Shown: positions 44,053 through 52,547 of the stretch, piece after piece | Layout of the letters: every line of letters starts with the position of its first letter | Numbering within the stretch: position 1 is the stretch's first letter | DNA from: Streptomyces sp. NBC_01431 | GTDB taxonomy: Bacteria; Actinomycetota; Actinomycetes; Streptomycetales; Streptomycetaceae | Direction of reading: 5' to 3' | Assembly: GCF_036231355.1 (NCBI RefSeq) | Contig: NZ_CP109496.1 | Coordinates: 310,001 to 374,000, forward strand | DNA length: 64,000 nt | The notes under the pieces: generated by a model | Seen by the model: the letters and a program-made list of their open reading frames with translations, nothing else | Database searches by the model: none | What the model was told of the DNA's origin: nothing | Position numbers and translations under genes: made by a program

Positions 44053-44172
44053 GGACGGGGCTGGGTCGCGCCGCCCCGAGCCCGAACTCGCCGGTGAGCG
44101 ACACCTCGCGGCGCCAGAGTCCGCCACCAGACCGGGGCGCGGAACCGCCCATCGCCGTCCTTGGAGGGACAC

Positions 44173-44937
44173 ATGAGATGGCAAACGCGTAAATCCATCA
44201 GCAGTAAGTCGGCCGGGTTCGGCCGGCTGGCCCTGATCGTCGCCGTGATCGCCGGGTTCCTGAGCTTCGCGTCGCCGGCACAGGCCCAGGGGGCTTCCAC
44301 CTGTGACCAATGGGGTCAGTACACGCAGGGCACCTGGACGATCTACAACAACATCTGGGGCGAAAACCACGGCACGCAGTGCCTGACCGTCAACAGCATC
44401 AAGTCCTGGTACGTCGATGCCAACCACTCCGGCGGCGGGGTCAAGTCCTACCCGAACACCTCAGTCCAACCCCAGACGCCGCTGTCACAGTTGAACTCGG
44501 CGGGCTTCTGGTACAACACGTCGTCGGCTCCCGTCGCCGGCAGTGACTACTGGGACTGGACGAGCGACATCTGGTCGGCCGGCAACCAGGACGAGATCAT
44601 GGTCTTCACCAGCTGGTCCGGGAGGGCAGGCGGCTGGGGACGGCAGATCGCGTCCAACGTGACCATCGGCGGCGTCCTGTACTCGTCGGTCTGGCAGGCC
44701 AATCCCGGCTGGAACGTCCTGCAGCTCATCCCCGCCCAACAGAGCAACACCGGCACCATCGACGTCTCGGCGGTCTGGCGATGGGCCGCGTCGCAGAACC
44801 TCCTGCGCAACACCACCTTCGAGACGATGCAGTTCGGCCTTGAGATCACCTCGACCAGCGGCGTGCAGAAGCGGTACTCGCTGAACGCCTACAGCGCCTG
44901 GTGGAACAACGCCTCCGGCGGCGGATCAAGCATCTAG
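44173..44937 (+). CDS. Secreted GH12-type glycoside hydrolase (endoglucanase-like)
   Basis: A 254-residue exported enzyme. The signal peptide covers about residues 1-38 (basic start, LALIVAVIAGFLSFASPAQA). The mature part opens with a Cys pair (STCDQWGQY and GTQCLTVNS) and has GTWTIYNNIWGENHG, typical of the GH12 jelly roll. The nucleophile is likely the Glu of NQDEIMVFTSWSGRAGG (the family EIMxW motif) and the acid/base the Glu of FGLEITSTSG. GH12 enzymes cut beta-1,4-glucan or xyloglucan with retention. GGAGGG lies 5 bases before the ATG. Three AAGCGCTT palindromes upstream suggest LacI-type sugar-responsive control. Confidence 0.82.
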   Translation: MRWQTRKSISSKSAGFGRLALIVAVIAGFLSFASPAQAQGASTCDQWGQYTQGTWTIYNNIWGENHGTQCLTVNSIKSWYVDANHSGGGVKSYPNTSVQPQTPLSQLNSAGFWYNTSSAPVAGSDYWDWTSDIWSAGNQDEIMVFTSWSGRAGGWGRQIASNVTIGGVLYSSVWQANPGWNVLQLIPAQQSNTGTIDVSAVWRWAASQNLLRNTTFETMQFGLEITSTSGVQKRYSLNAYSAWWNNASGGGSSI

Positions 44938-44969
44938 CCGCAATACGCGCGACGCGACGGTGCGCTACG

Positions 44970-45620
44970 TCCGCACATGGGGACGAACGCCAAAGTCCAC
45001 GAAGCCGGCCGCCAGCGGCCACGCAGACATGCTCCAGAACGGGCATGAGCTGGGGGTCGTCGCCGTAGTGTCCGGGCATCAGAACGAGGGTGAGGGGGCG
45101 GCACCGTCCGTCGGCGGCGAGGTGGATTTTGGCGGTGAATCCGCCGCGGGAGCGTCCCAGGCACTCGCTGATCGGACCACTCCCTCCAGCCGGACGGCCA
45201 GCTTCCGCCGTACCGGATCGACCTGGTTCGTCCCCCGGCCGACCCCCTGTTGGGCGTCAGTGGCCGCCGGTGTCTTCCTCGCACCGGCGGCGTGCTGGTG
45301 AGCCCGCGCCGTTGTCGAGTCCACCGAAACGTCCCAGTCGATCTGACCCGCGGCTTCCCCAGCGGCCTGGATCCGGTCCAGCAGCATCGTCCACGTTCCA
45401 TTCGCGAACCAGCGGCGATGGCGTTCATGGACGGTCCACCATGGCCCGAGCCGCTCCGGTAGACCCCTCCACTGCACGCCCGTCCGGACCCGGTGGAGCA
45501 CCCCATTGATCACTTCACCGGCCCCCACGAGCCTCGCCAGGAGGCAGGAACGACTCCAGCCGGTGCCACTCCCCGTTCGTCAGATCCCCAGACCCATACG
45601 TACAGCGCGGCCTCAACACC
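44970..45620 (-). pseudogene. IS5-family transposase, several frameshifts
   Basis: The pieces in order on the minus strand are GDLTNGEWHRLESFLPPGEA in one frame, VINGVLHRVRTGVQWRGLPE with RLGPWWTVHERHRRWFANGT and IDWDVSVDSTTARAHQHAAG in the next, then ISECLGRSRGGFTAKIHLAA and VLMPGHYGDDPQLMPVLEHV in a third. At least two frameshifts and a truncated C-terminus are clear. It lies immediately after the glycosidase gene. Confidence 0.75.
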
Positions 45621-46040
45621 CCACCTCTGTCCGGAGAAGAGCCATCACCGTGCTCAGGCCGAGGATGCCAGCCGCTGCGGCAGAGCGTCGTTGTCGTCGT
45701 GGCTGGACGGCCTCGTCAAATCGCCAGCCACAGCCCGTGCTTGCCCGTCGGCCCGGGACTTTGCCGGAACGTACACGGTCAATGGCAAACCATCCTTGAC
45801 CGTCGCATATCAAGTGGAAGCCGATGATTTCCATCAACTGCCCGTTGGCCAGCTCGTTTTCGCTCGCGGCCATGGATAAAGAAAAGCCCAAGCCCTTAAG
45901 TCATGCGTTGACGAACCCCATGGTCACCCTTACGTTGCATCTCAAACGGAAATAGCTTTCCGTAATGCGGAATATTCCCTCAATGGATGCCGCCCACCTC
46001 AACGCGCGGACGTCTCCCCGCCCGCAGAAGGAGCGCCTCC
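45621..46040. other. Lower-GC gap with unassigned frames
   Basis: Frames on both strands between 45700 and 45890 look partly protein-like (plus: FAGTYTVNGKPSLTVAYQVE; minus: NELANGQLMEIIGFHLICDG) and cannot both be real. No domain is recognised. GC content drops near 45880-45990, where the promoter of the following fragment may lie. Confidence 0.35.
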
Positions 46041-46136
46041 ATGAATCTCGCTCCACTGGAGATCGACAAGCTCTGCGTCAACGTGGTCGCCACACTGGCC
46101 TGTCGGCGCCCTGGTCGTGATCCGATCGGCGCCTGA
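46041..46136 (+). pseudogene. ureA: Urease gamma subunit, N-terminal 31 residues
   Basis: ATG with AGAAGGAG at good spacing; NLAPLEIDKLCVNVVATLAC resembles the start of urease gamma (xLxPxExDKLxxxxxAxLAxxR). After RRPGRD the family sequence is lost and a stop follows. The gene is thus cut at about one third of its length, although its ribosome binding site survives. It lies 450 bases before two ammonium transporter genes, a possible trace of a former urea/ammonium locus. Confidence 0.4.
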
Positions 46137-46588
46137 GAGATGAGACCGACTCCCCGATCCCGCCTGTGGCACCCCCGGCACGCCGCCCTTGTCCTGGTCG
46201 AAGGGCACGAGAGCGCCCAGGCCAACAGCCTCGACCCGCTCGCCGACGATCGGCTCGCATTCCGCGCCAACTCCGTGGGCCGGGATCTCACACATGCGGT
46301 CACCGCCGCGCACAACTCACGGTGCCACCAGCGCACCGTGGTCAACGCCGCTCACTCGGTCAACGTCCTCGCCACGGCGACCATGCCCACCGAGTACCCC
46401 GGGGCCCAGCTCAGCGTCGTGGCACCCACTCCCCCACGGTTACCGCAGCCGTACACCGGCTCCTGATGCCGTACGCCGGGTCCTGATCGGCATACCGGCC
46501 CCGGTGATGCGCACGCCGCCCCTCACACTCCTTTGCCTGACCGCCACCGTGCCGATCAAGCACGGCGACCCAACACGGAAAGACTCGG
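46137..46588. other. Gap between urease fragment and amt genes
   Basis: A 108-residue frame starts at 46140 but has no ribosome binding site or known domain. The last 100 bases should contain the promoter of the transporter operon. I cannot identify an NtrC- or GlnR-type box by eye. Confidence 0.35.
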
Positions 46589-47956
46589 ATGCCCACCACT
46601 TTCGATACGGGCAACACAGCGTGGCTCATGGCGAGTACCGCCATGGTGCTGCTGATGACGCCCGGCCTCGCCTTCTTCTACGGCGGCATGGTCAAGACCA
46701 AGCACGTGCTGGTCATGCTCAAGATGAGCTTCGTCTGCCTGGCCCTGGTCACCCTGCTGTGGCTGGCGATCGGTTACAGCCTGGCGTTCGGCAAGGACGT
46801 CGGCGGCTGGGGCCTGATCGGCTCCCCGGCCCACTGGATGATGCACGACGTCGGGATGACCAGCCTGAACGGTTCCATCCCCACCGTCATCTTCTCCGGC
46901 TTCCAGATGGCCTTCGCCATCATCACCGTGGCCCTGATCAGCGGCTCCATCGCCGGTCGCGCGACCATGCGCGGCTGGCTGTGGTTCGTCGTGGCGTGGA
47001 CCCTCTTCGTCTATGTGCCAATGGCGCACTGGGTGTTCGCGTCCGACGGGTGGGTCACCGCCCACCTCGGCGCTCTGGACTTCGCCGGTGGTATGCCGGT
47101 GGAGATCAACTCCGGTGCGGCCGGCCTCGCTGTGGCGATCGTGGTCCGCAAGCGCAAGGACTTCGACCGGGAGACCATCCGACCGCACAACCTGCCGCTG
47201 GTCGTTGTCGGTCTCGCGCTGCTGTGGTTCGGCTGGTTCGGCTTCAACGCCGGCTCCGCGCTGCAATCCGGTGGCAGCGCGCCGATGGCCTTCCTCAACA
47301 CTCAACTCGCAGCCTGCGGCGCGATGGTCGGCTGGCCGCTGATCGAGAAGTGGCGGCTCGGCCACGTCGAGATGCTCGGTGTGGCGTCGGCGGCCGTCGC
47401 GGGAATGGTCGCCATCACCCCGGCCTGTGGTGAGGTCTCGCCGATCGGCGCCCTGGTGATCGGCTTTGTCGCGGGCGTGGTCTGCGCGTTCGCGATCAAC
47501 CTCAAGTACAAGCTGCGCTACGACGACACCCTCGACGTGGTGGGCGTGCACGGCTGGGGCGGCATCGTCGGTGTCCTGGGTATCGGCCTGTTCGCCACCT
47601 TCCAGATGAGCGGCAAGAAGGGCCTGTTCTACGGCGGCGGCGTCGACCTGCTGTGGCGCCAGGCCGTCGGCGTGGTGGTGTGTGGGGCCTTCTCCTTCGG
47701 CGTGACCTGGCTGATCGCCCAGGCCATCGAGAGGACGGTCGGCTTCCGGGCCGCCGAGGACTACGAGCATGTCCCCGGCGCGGAGGAGGAGCAGGCGTAC
47801 GACGACGAGACCATCGCCGAGATCAGCCGGCGGCTGGTGCAGGCCAGGGTCCCGGTCGCCGTGGGCGCGGAGTCCGGTTCCGGCAGCTCCGACGCCGACG
47901 CCGAGCTGCTGGCCGAGCTCCGTGAGGTCCTCCAGCGACGGGAGCAGGAGAAGTGA
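46589..47956 (+). CDS. amt: Ammonium transporter (Amt/MEP family), first of a tandem pair
   Basis: A 455-residue trimeric membrane channel with 11 helices. Signatures: NTAWLMASTAMVLLMTPGLA, FFYGGMVKTKHVLVML, YVPMAHWVFASDGWV (Trp gate), LPLVVVGLALLWFGWFGFNA, DDTLDVVGVHGWGGIVGVLG. In the pore, His321 of the twin-His pair is present but the first His is replaced by Glu172 (GGMPVEINSG instead of the usual VHIN-type motif). The C-terminus is long, about 75 residues, acidic and helical (EEEQAYDDETIAEISRR), probably a regulatory tail. No glnK gene is adjacent. The second amt follows after 39 bases with GAGGAA before its GTG. Confidence 0.93.
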   Translation: MPTTFDTGNTAWLMASTAMVLLMTPGLAFFYGGMVKTKHVLVMLKMSFVCLALVTLLWLAIGYSLAFGKDVGGWGLIGSPAHWMMHDVGMTSLNGSIPTVIFSGFQMAFAIITVALISGSIAGRATMRGWLWFVVAWTLFVYVPMAHWVFASDGWVTAHLGALDFAGGMPVEINSGAAGLAVAIVVRKRKDFDRETIRPHNLPLVVVGLALLWFGWFGFNAGSALQSGGSAPMAFLNTQLAACGAMVGWPLIEKWRLGHVEMLGVASAAVAGMVAITPACGEVSPIGALVIGFVAGVVCAFAINLKYKLRYDDTLDVVGVHGWGGIVGVLGIGLFATFQMSGKKGLFYGGGVDLLWRQAVGVVVCGAFSFGVTWLIAQAIERTVGFRAAEDYEHVPGAEEEQAYDDETIAEISRRLVQARVPVAVGAESGSGSSDADAELLAELREVLQRREQEK

Positions 47957-47995
47957 CGACCACTCACCCCCAGCCCGTCGAATCGAGGAACTGAC

Positions 47996-49342
47996 GTGTC
48001 CCACATCTTCGACACGGGCAACGCCTCCTGGCTGATGATGGCCGCGGCCATGGTGCTGCTCATGGCCCCGGGACTGGCCTTCTTCTACGGCGGCATGGTG
48101 AAGACCAGCCAGGTCATCACCATGCTCAAGATGTGCTTCGGCTGTGTGGTGGTGGTCAGCATCATCTGGTTCGCGATCGGCTACACCCTCGCCTTCGGCA
48201 AGGACGTCGGCGGGCTCGGGCTGATCGGCGGGCTCGGCCATGTCTTCATGTCCGGCGTGGGCCTGGAGAGCCGCACCGGCGACATACCCACCGTGACCTT
48301 CTCGGTCTTCCACATGTCCTTCGCCATCGTGACGGTCGCGCTGATCAGCGGCTCGGTGGCGGGCCGGGCCACGATGAAAGGCTGGCTGGTCTTCGTCTGC
48401 GCCTGGACGCTGCTCGTCTACGTCCCGATGGCGCACTGGGTTTTCGCGCCGGACGGATGGGTGTCCAGGCAGCTCGGCGCGGTCGACTTCTCCGGCGGTA
48501 CGGTGGTCGAACTCGCCTCCGGCGCGGCCGGCCTGGCACTGGCCGCGGTCGCCGGGCGGCGGGAGGACTTCGAGCGCCAGCCGATCCGCCCGCACAACCT
48601 ACCGCTGGTGGTCATCGGCCTGTCCCTGTTGTGGTTCGGCTGGTTCGGCTTCAACACCGGCTCCTCCCTCGGTGTACCGGGCGCGGCCGCGATGGGCTTC
48701 GTCAACACCCAGTTCGCCGCCGGTGCCGCCATGGCGGGCTGGGCGGTGACCAGCTACTGGCGCACCCGCCAGGTCGGTCTGCTCGACATCAGCATGGGCG
48801 CCGTCACCGGCATGGTCGCGATGACCCCGGCCGCCGGCGACGTCACCCCGTTCTGGGCTGTCGCGATCGGCTTCCTGGCGGGGCTGACGTGCGCCTTCGC
48901 GATCAGCTGGAAGTACCGCTTCGGAGTTGACGACACCCTGGACGTGGTCGGCATCCACGGCTGGGGCGGCCTGTTCGGCATGGTGATGGTCGGCCTCGCG
49001 GCGACCGGAACCATGACCGGCAAGAAGGGCCTGTTCTACGGCGGCGGCTGGGACCTGCTCGGCAAGCAGCTGGTAGCCGTACTGGTCATCGGTCTGTTCT
49101 CGTTCGCCATGACCGCGCTGATCGGCAAGATGGTTGACCGCACCATCGGTCTCCGCCAGTCGCACGGCGCCGAGGAACACGAGCAGGTCTACCAGAACGA
49201 CTGGGACGTCCAGTTCAAGGAGATCGCGGACGCTCTCCGCGGCAGCGGTCTCGACGAGGGCGCGTCAGAGCCGGATGCGAGCGCCCTACTCGACCGGGTC
49301 CGCCGCATCCTGGCGGCAGACCCGGAGCAGCTGCGGGACTGA
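47996..49342 (+). CDS. amt: Ammonium transporter (Amt/MEP family), second of a tandem pair
   Basis: A 448-residue paralogue of the preceding protein with the same layout: NASWLMMAAAMVLLMAPGLA, FFYGGMVKTSQVITMLKMCF, YVPMAHWVFAPDGWV, LPLVVIGLSLLWFGWFGFNT, DDTLDVVGIHGWGGLFGMVM. It too has Glu172 (SGGTVVELASG) in place of the first pore His and keeps His321. The C-terminal tail (VYQNDWDVQFKEIADALRGS) differs from that of the first copy. The GTG start at 47996 is set by GAGGAA. Tandem duplication with later divergence is likely; the two may form hetero-trimers. Confidence 0.93.
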   Translation: MSHIFDTGNASWLMMAAAMVLLMAPGLAFFYGGMVKTSQVITMLKMCFGCVVVVSIIWFAIGYTLAFGKDVGGLGLIGGLGHVFMSGVGLESRTGDIPTVTFSVFHMSFAIVTVALISGSVAGRATMKGWLVFVCAWTLLVYVPMAHWVFAPDGWVSRQLGAVDFSGGTVVELASGAAGLALAAVAGRREDFERQPIRPHNLPLVVIGLSLLWFGWFGFNTGSSLGVPGAAAMGFVNTQFAAGAAMAGWAVTSYWRTRQVGLLDISMGAVTGMVAMTPAAGDVTPFWAVAIGFLAGLTCAFAISWKYRFGVDDTLDVVGIHGWGGLFGMVMVGLAATGTMTGKKGLFYGGGWDLLGKQLVAVLVIGLFSFAMTALIGKMVDRTIGLRQSHGAEEHEQVYQNDWDVQFKEIADALRGSGLDEGASEPDASALLDRVRRILAADPEQLRD

Positions 49343-49603
49343 TCACCTGAAGGTCAGCATCCACCATGGGCTGCCTCCCGAGTCACGGCTCTCGCGGCAG
49401 CCCACTGCTACGGGGCCGGGTCTCGTCGTCATGGGCCCCAGGCTGCTTCGGGTCCTCGGTGACCATGACGACGGCCGGCGTGCCGTCCGCGCGACGGTGC
49501 GCCTGCCGACAATCTCGCCCGTACTGGTCAACCCGGCTGCGTGGCCGCAGCCCGGCAGCACGATCGGCTCGCGGTGCGGGTTGGGCATCAACTCGGGGAG
49601 CAT
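49343..49603 (-). pseudogene. Possible alpha/beta hydrolase C-terminal fragment
   Basis: The frame begins LPELMPNPHREPIVLPGCGH, which resembles the catalytic-His segment of epoxide-hydrolase-like proteins (compare the intact enzyme at 9498, EGCGHWIQQ), then becomes basic and featureless. It runs tail to tail into the second amt gene. Weak evidence. Confidence 0.25.
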
Positions 49604-49613
49604 TGCGACGAGT

Positions 49614-50228
49614 TCAGGCTACCCGGGAAGGCCGGGACCAGGTCACGGTGGCCGCGCAGACCAGCCCTTCCGAACCCAAGACATCACGCTGAGGCCCCAT
49701 CAGGTGGGGGCCGATGATGCCGTGGTGCGTAGTGCTGGTGCTGGTGCTGGTGCTGGTGCTCCTACGATGAAGCGGATTCCGCGGGACGGTGTGCAAGCCA
49801 CGGTGGCGGGTACGCCTCATCAGCAGGTTCAGCATCGTCATCCAGCTCACCGCGCGCGCGAGCAGCACGGCCAACCGCTCCAGCCCGCCCGGCCAGCGCG
49901 GCGGCCACAGCCTGCAACATCCCACGCGCAGCAGGGGTGCGCCGCTGGTAGCGCTCGGTGAGCCCCTCGACCTGCTCGACGAACGCCGCCCTCGGACCCC
50001 GGTCGTTCTCGCAGTACAACGGGCTCACCGACAGCTCGATCGCCATCCCCCGCCCGCCGACCGCGCGCTCCGCGGTGCGCCGCTTGTACCGGCTGTGCTC
50101 ATGCACGCAGACCGTGCCGCAGACCGGACACGCCTGCGGCCCGCCCGCGTTCGCGCAGTAACGCACAACAAATCTCCCTCGACCTCGACGGCCACCACGT
50201 CGACTGCCGCGAGACAAGGCATCAGCAC
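49614..50228 (-). pseudogene. ISL3-family transposase N-terminal part, frameshifted
   Basis: The first frame has MPCLAAVDVVAVEVEGDLLC, then a shift to QACPVCGTVCVHEHSRYKRR (zinc-finger Cys pair), MAIELSVSPLYCENDRGPRA and FVEQVEGLTERYQRRTPAAR. A second shift gives RAVSWMTMLNLLMR. This is the order of ISL3 transposases: zinc ribbon, HTH, then the DDE core, which is missing. The tail dissolves into a GTGCTG tandem repeat. A dead fragment. Confidence 0.7.
49732..49760. repeat. Hexanucleotide tandem repeat (GTGCTG)x4.8
   Basis: Four perfect GTGCTG units plus GTGCT. It sits at the broken 3' end of the ISL3 transposase relic. Confidence 0.9.
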
Positions 50229-50411
50229 ACTTACATCGACGTCACACAGTCACAGCGTCCACCCGGCTTCGGCAACCTGCCGGGACCCAACGTCCCGACG
50301 CTACGAAAATCTCGCCAGAGCCATATAGAGAACGCATAGAGCTTCCGGCTTCAATCGGTCGTGGTCGCCCATTCCGGAGCAGTTGACCCGACTAGTCAAA
50401 GGAGATGGAAG

Positions 50412-50795
50412 ATGAGCAGCGCGACGAAGAGGGTTGCATCACTGGCCATGGCAGTCGCCGGCGGAGTCCTACTCGCGGTTGTGCCAGCAGCCGCACACGC
50501 CAGCACCAACATCAGCCTCCGCCCCGCTAATGCCAATAGATGCTCGAATGGCGCTGTGGACATTCACCGCTACGACGGTACCGACGAGTGCTTCCCCAGC
50601 CTCACGGGGTCTCACGATATGTACACGACTAACGTGGAGTGGGTCAACAGCGGCAACAACTGGATAGCTTTTACGTGGGCGAACGGCCAATGCGTTGGTG
50701 AGTCCGCACCTTTCTACGCACCGGGGATGCCGCCCGGGTCGACGTGGACTGCCGGCGGGCCATTCTGCATCGGCAGGCTCGATATCAACACGTGA
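50412..50795 (+). CDS. Small secreted protein
   Basis: A 127-residue exported protein. The signal peptide is about residues 1-30 (SSATKRVASLAMAVAGGVLL then AVVPAAAHA). The mature domain has four Cys (NRCSNG, DECFPS, GQCVGE, GPFCIG), suggesting two disulfides, and is rich in Trp, Asn, Gly and Thr (NVEWVNSGNNWIAFTWANGQ), as in small beta-barrel secreted proteins. I do not recognise a family. GGAGA precedes the ATG at 50412. It stands alone between transposase debris and an AraC fragment. Confidence 0.7.
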   Translation: MSSATKRVASLAMAVAGGVLLAVVPAAAHASTNISLRPANANRCSNGAVDIHRYDGTDECFPSLTGSHDMYTTNVEWVNSGNNWIAFTWANGQCVGESAPFYAPGMPPGSTWTAGGPFCIGRLDINT

Positions 50796-51179
50796 CTGAG
50801 ACCGCCCCGCGCTGAGCTCCGGGCATCAGAGATCCAGCTGCCCAATGACACAGAGGACGGCTGTTCGCGTCGGGCTGTGAAGCCCCGGCTCCGGTTCGTG
50901 GGCCGGGGATGATGAGCATGGACGCGAGTCAACCAGCTCGGCGCGACTGCACTTCGTTCAGCGGAGTCTGGAGACCCTTCAGGGCCCGCCGCGCCGCTGA
51001 GGTCTCGTTCCTGCAATCACTCTTGGAGAGGCCCTTCAGATCGGCCGCGAAGGCGCCTTCCAGCCTTGTGTATCCGCGGCGACACGGGCCCGAATTCGCT
51101 CGGGTCGCCGCCCAGTTCGGAATCAATCAAACTCGCAGCAGGACGTGCCGTTGCATGTCGCCGGTGGGAAAGCTTGCCC
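50796..51179. other. Gap with no supported gene
   Basis: No domain in any frame; GCCCCGGCTCCGGTTC...GGGCC (50882-50906) may fold as a weak terminator for the secreted protein gene. Confidence 0.3.
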
Positions 51180-51480
51180 GTCCATACACGTCCACCGGAA
51201 AAACTCGCCAAGGCGCTTCACCAGGTCGCCCACAGCCTCGGAGTCGATCGCAAGACGGTGCACCGGCAACTCCCGCGTTCCGGCGCGACCTTCTCGTCCG
51301 TACTCAACGCCATCCGCGTTCGGCTCTCCCAGCAGCACCTCGGCAACCAGCGCCGTTCGCTCACCCAGGTCGCGGAACTGCTCGGCTTCTCCGCACCCAG
51401 CGCATTCTCCCGCTGGTTCCGCGAAGAGTTCGGCACCAGCCCCACGACGTGGCGCGCGGCCCGACGCGACGAGTCCACCA
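51180..51480 (+). pseudogene. AraC-family regulator, C-terminal HTH only
   Basis: The frame reads LAKALHQVAHSLGVDRKTVH, RQLPRSGATFSSVLNAIRVR, then RRSLTQVAELLGFSAPSAFS and RWFREEFGTSPTTWRAARR, the two helix-turn-helix motifs of AraC proteins of the OruR-like group. No N-terminal sensing domain or start codon is linked to it, and the frame runs on for over 100 residues of unrelated sequence. A truncated regulator. Confidence 0.6.
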
Positions 51481-52547
51481 GACCCGCGTCTGCCGCAGCC
51501 GTGAACGCTCGACGTCACGGCGTCTCAGATACCCGTTCCAGCGTGCGCCCCACCCCCGCCCGGATCCTGCGCCGGCGAGTGACGCAACTCGACGCGGCAG
51601 GCGATCTGACCGCCGACGTGGGCGCCCCGCTGCGCCATTTCACCCCCGTCATGACGCGACGGACCGAGCCCGAACTGACGGCCCTGGCGGGCGGTCCGGC
51701 CGTCCTCGCCCCCTCCGAAGCGGAGGAGACGGACGAGATCGCCGACAGCTGCCTGCCGTTGGGCACGCTCGCCCGCAGCGAGGCCAGTCTCGTCCGGGGC
51801 CCTCTCGACCGGACCCGCCAGTACTGGATCAGCACCAGCACGACCTGGTGCCACACCGGCGACCCGCCCTGGACCAGGAGCGGTTCACCGCGCCCGGCGG
51901 GCACCCCGGCCTACCCAGTAGGAAGCCATTCCCCCCGGGGCTCTACACGTCCACGACTCGGCGTGACAGTCCGGGCATGTGGCGGACATACCTCGACCTC
52001 GGATCGAGTCTCCACCCCCGGCCCTGGCAGACGTGGCGAAAAGAAGTACTCTCGCCCCGCTGGCGGCAGGACACTCAGCATGCCATCAAGCTATGTCTGA
52101 GGGCTCGACGTGTCTCTCTTGCCCAACAGGCACCGGGCCCGGCCGCCATGGCGGCCTTCCGCGGAACTGCCCTCCCCTGACGGGGCTGGCAAAGATCACC
52201 TGCACCGTCAAAGGCCCCGCCGAGCTCGAACCCCGCCCGTATCGAGGAGTACTTCCTGACCGCAGTCGAGGAGTCGGCCCTCGGTGAACTGCCCGTCCTG
52301 CCTGCCGAGTTCGACGTTGCCCAAGGCAGCGGGTGGGAGGAGCGGACGTGTGACCTCGGCGTGCACCTCTGCTCGCGCCGTCGCCGGAGACACTCCAGGC
52401 ACATCTCCCTCGACTTGGATGGCGCCGATCGCGATACGAGCCCGCCATGCTGGGCCAGGGCTGGTGCGGGCGGCCGCCACACCTGGTGGGTGTGGCGGCC
52501 GTAGGTGGGATCGGCTCGGGATTCGCGTCAGTCAGCGGAGCGGCGGA
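51481..52547. other. Debris between AraC fragment and monooxygenase
   Basis: Overlapping frames, none clearly a gene. A plus-strand segment at about 51860-52050 reads QERFTAPGGHPGLPSRKPFP then GMWRTYLDLGSSLHPRPWQT and seems to be a fragment of a real but unidentified protein. Another at 52225-52380 reads IEEYFLTAVEESALGELPVL. Both lack starts. Confidence 0.35.

Noticed and set aside
46140..46466. 108-residue frame after the urease stub
   Set aside because: No ribosome binding site and no domain; not reported as a gene.
46556..48595. Long minus-strand frame across both ammonium transporters
   Set aside because: His/Asp/Gly-rich antisense shadow; the transporters on the plus strand have all family signatures.
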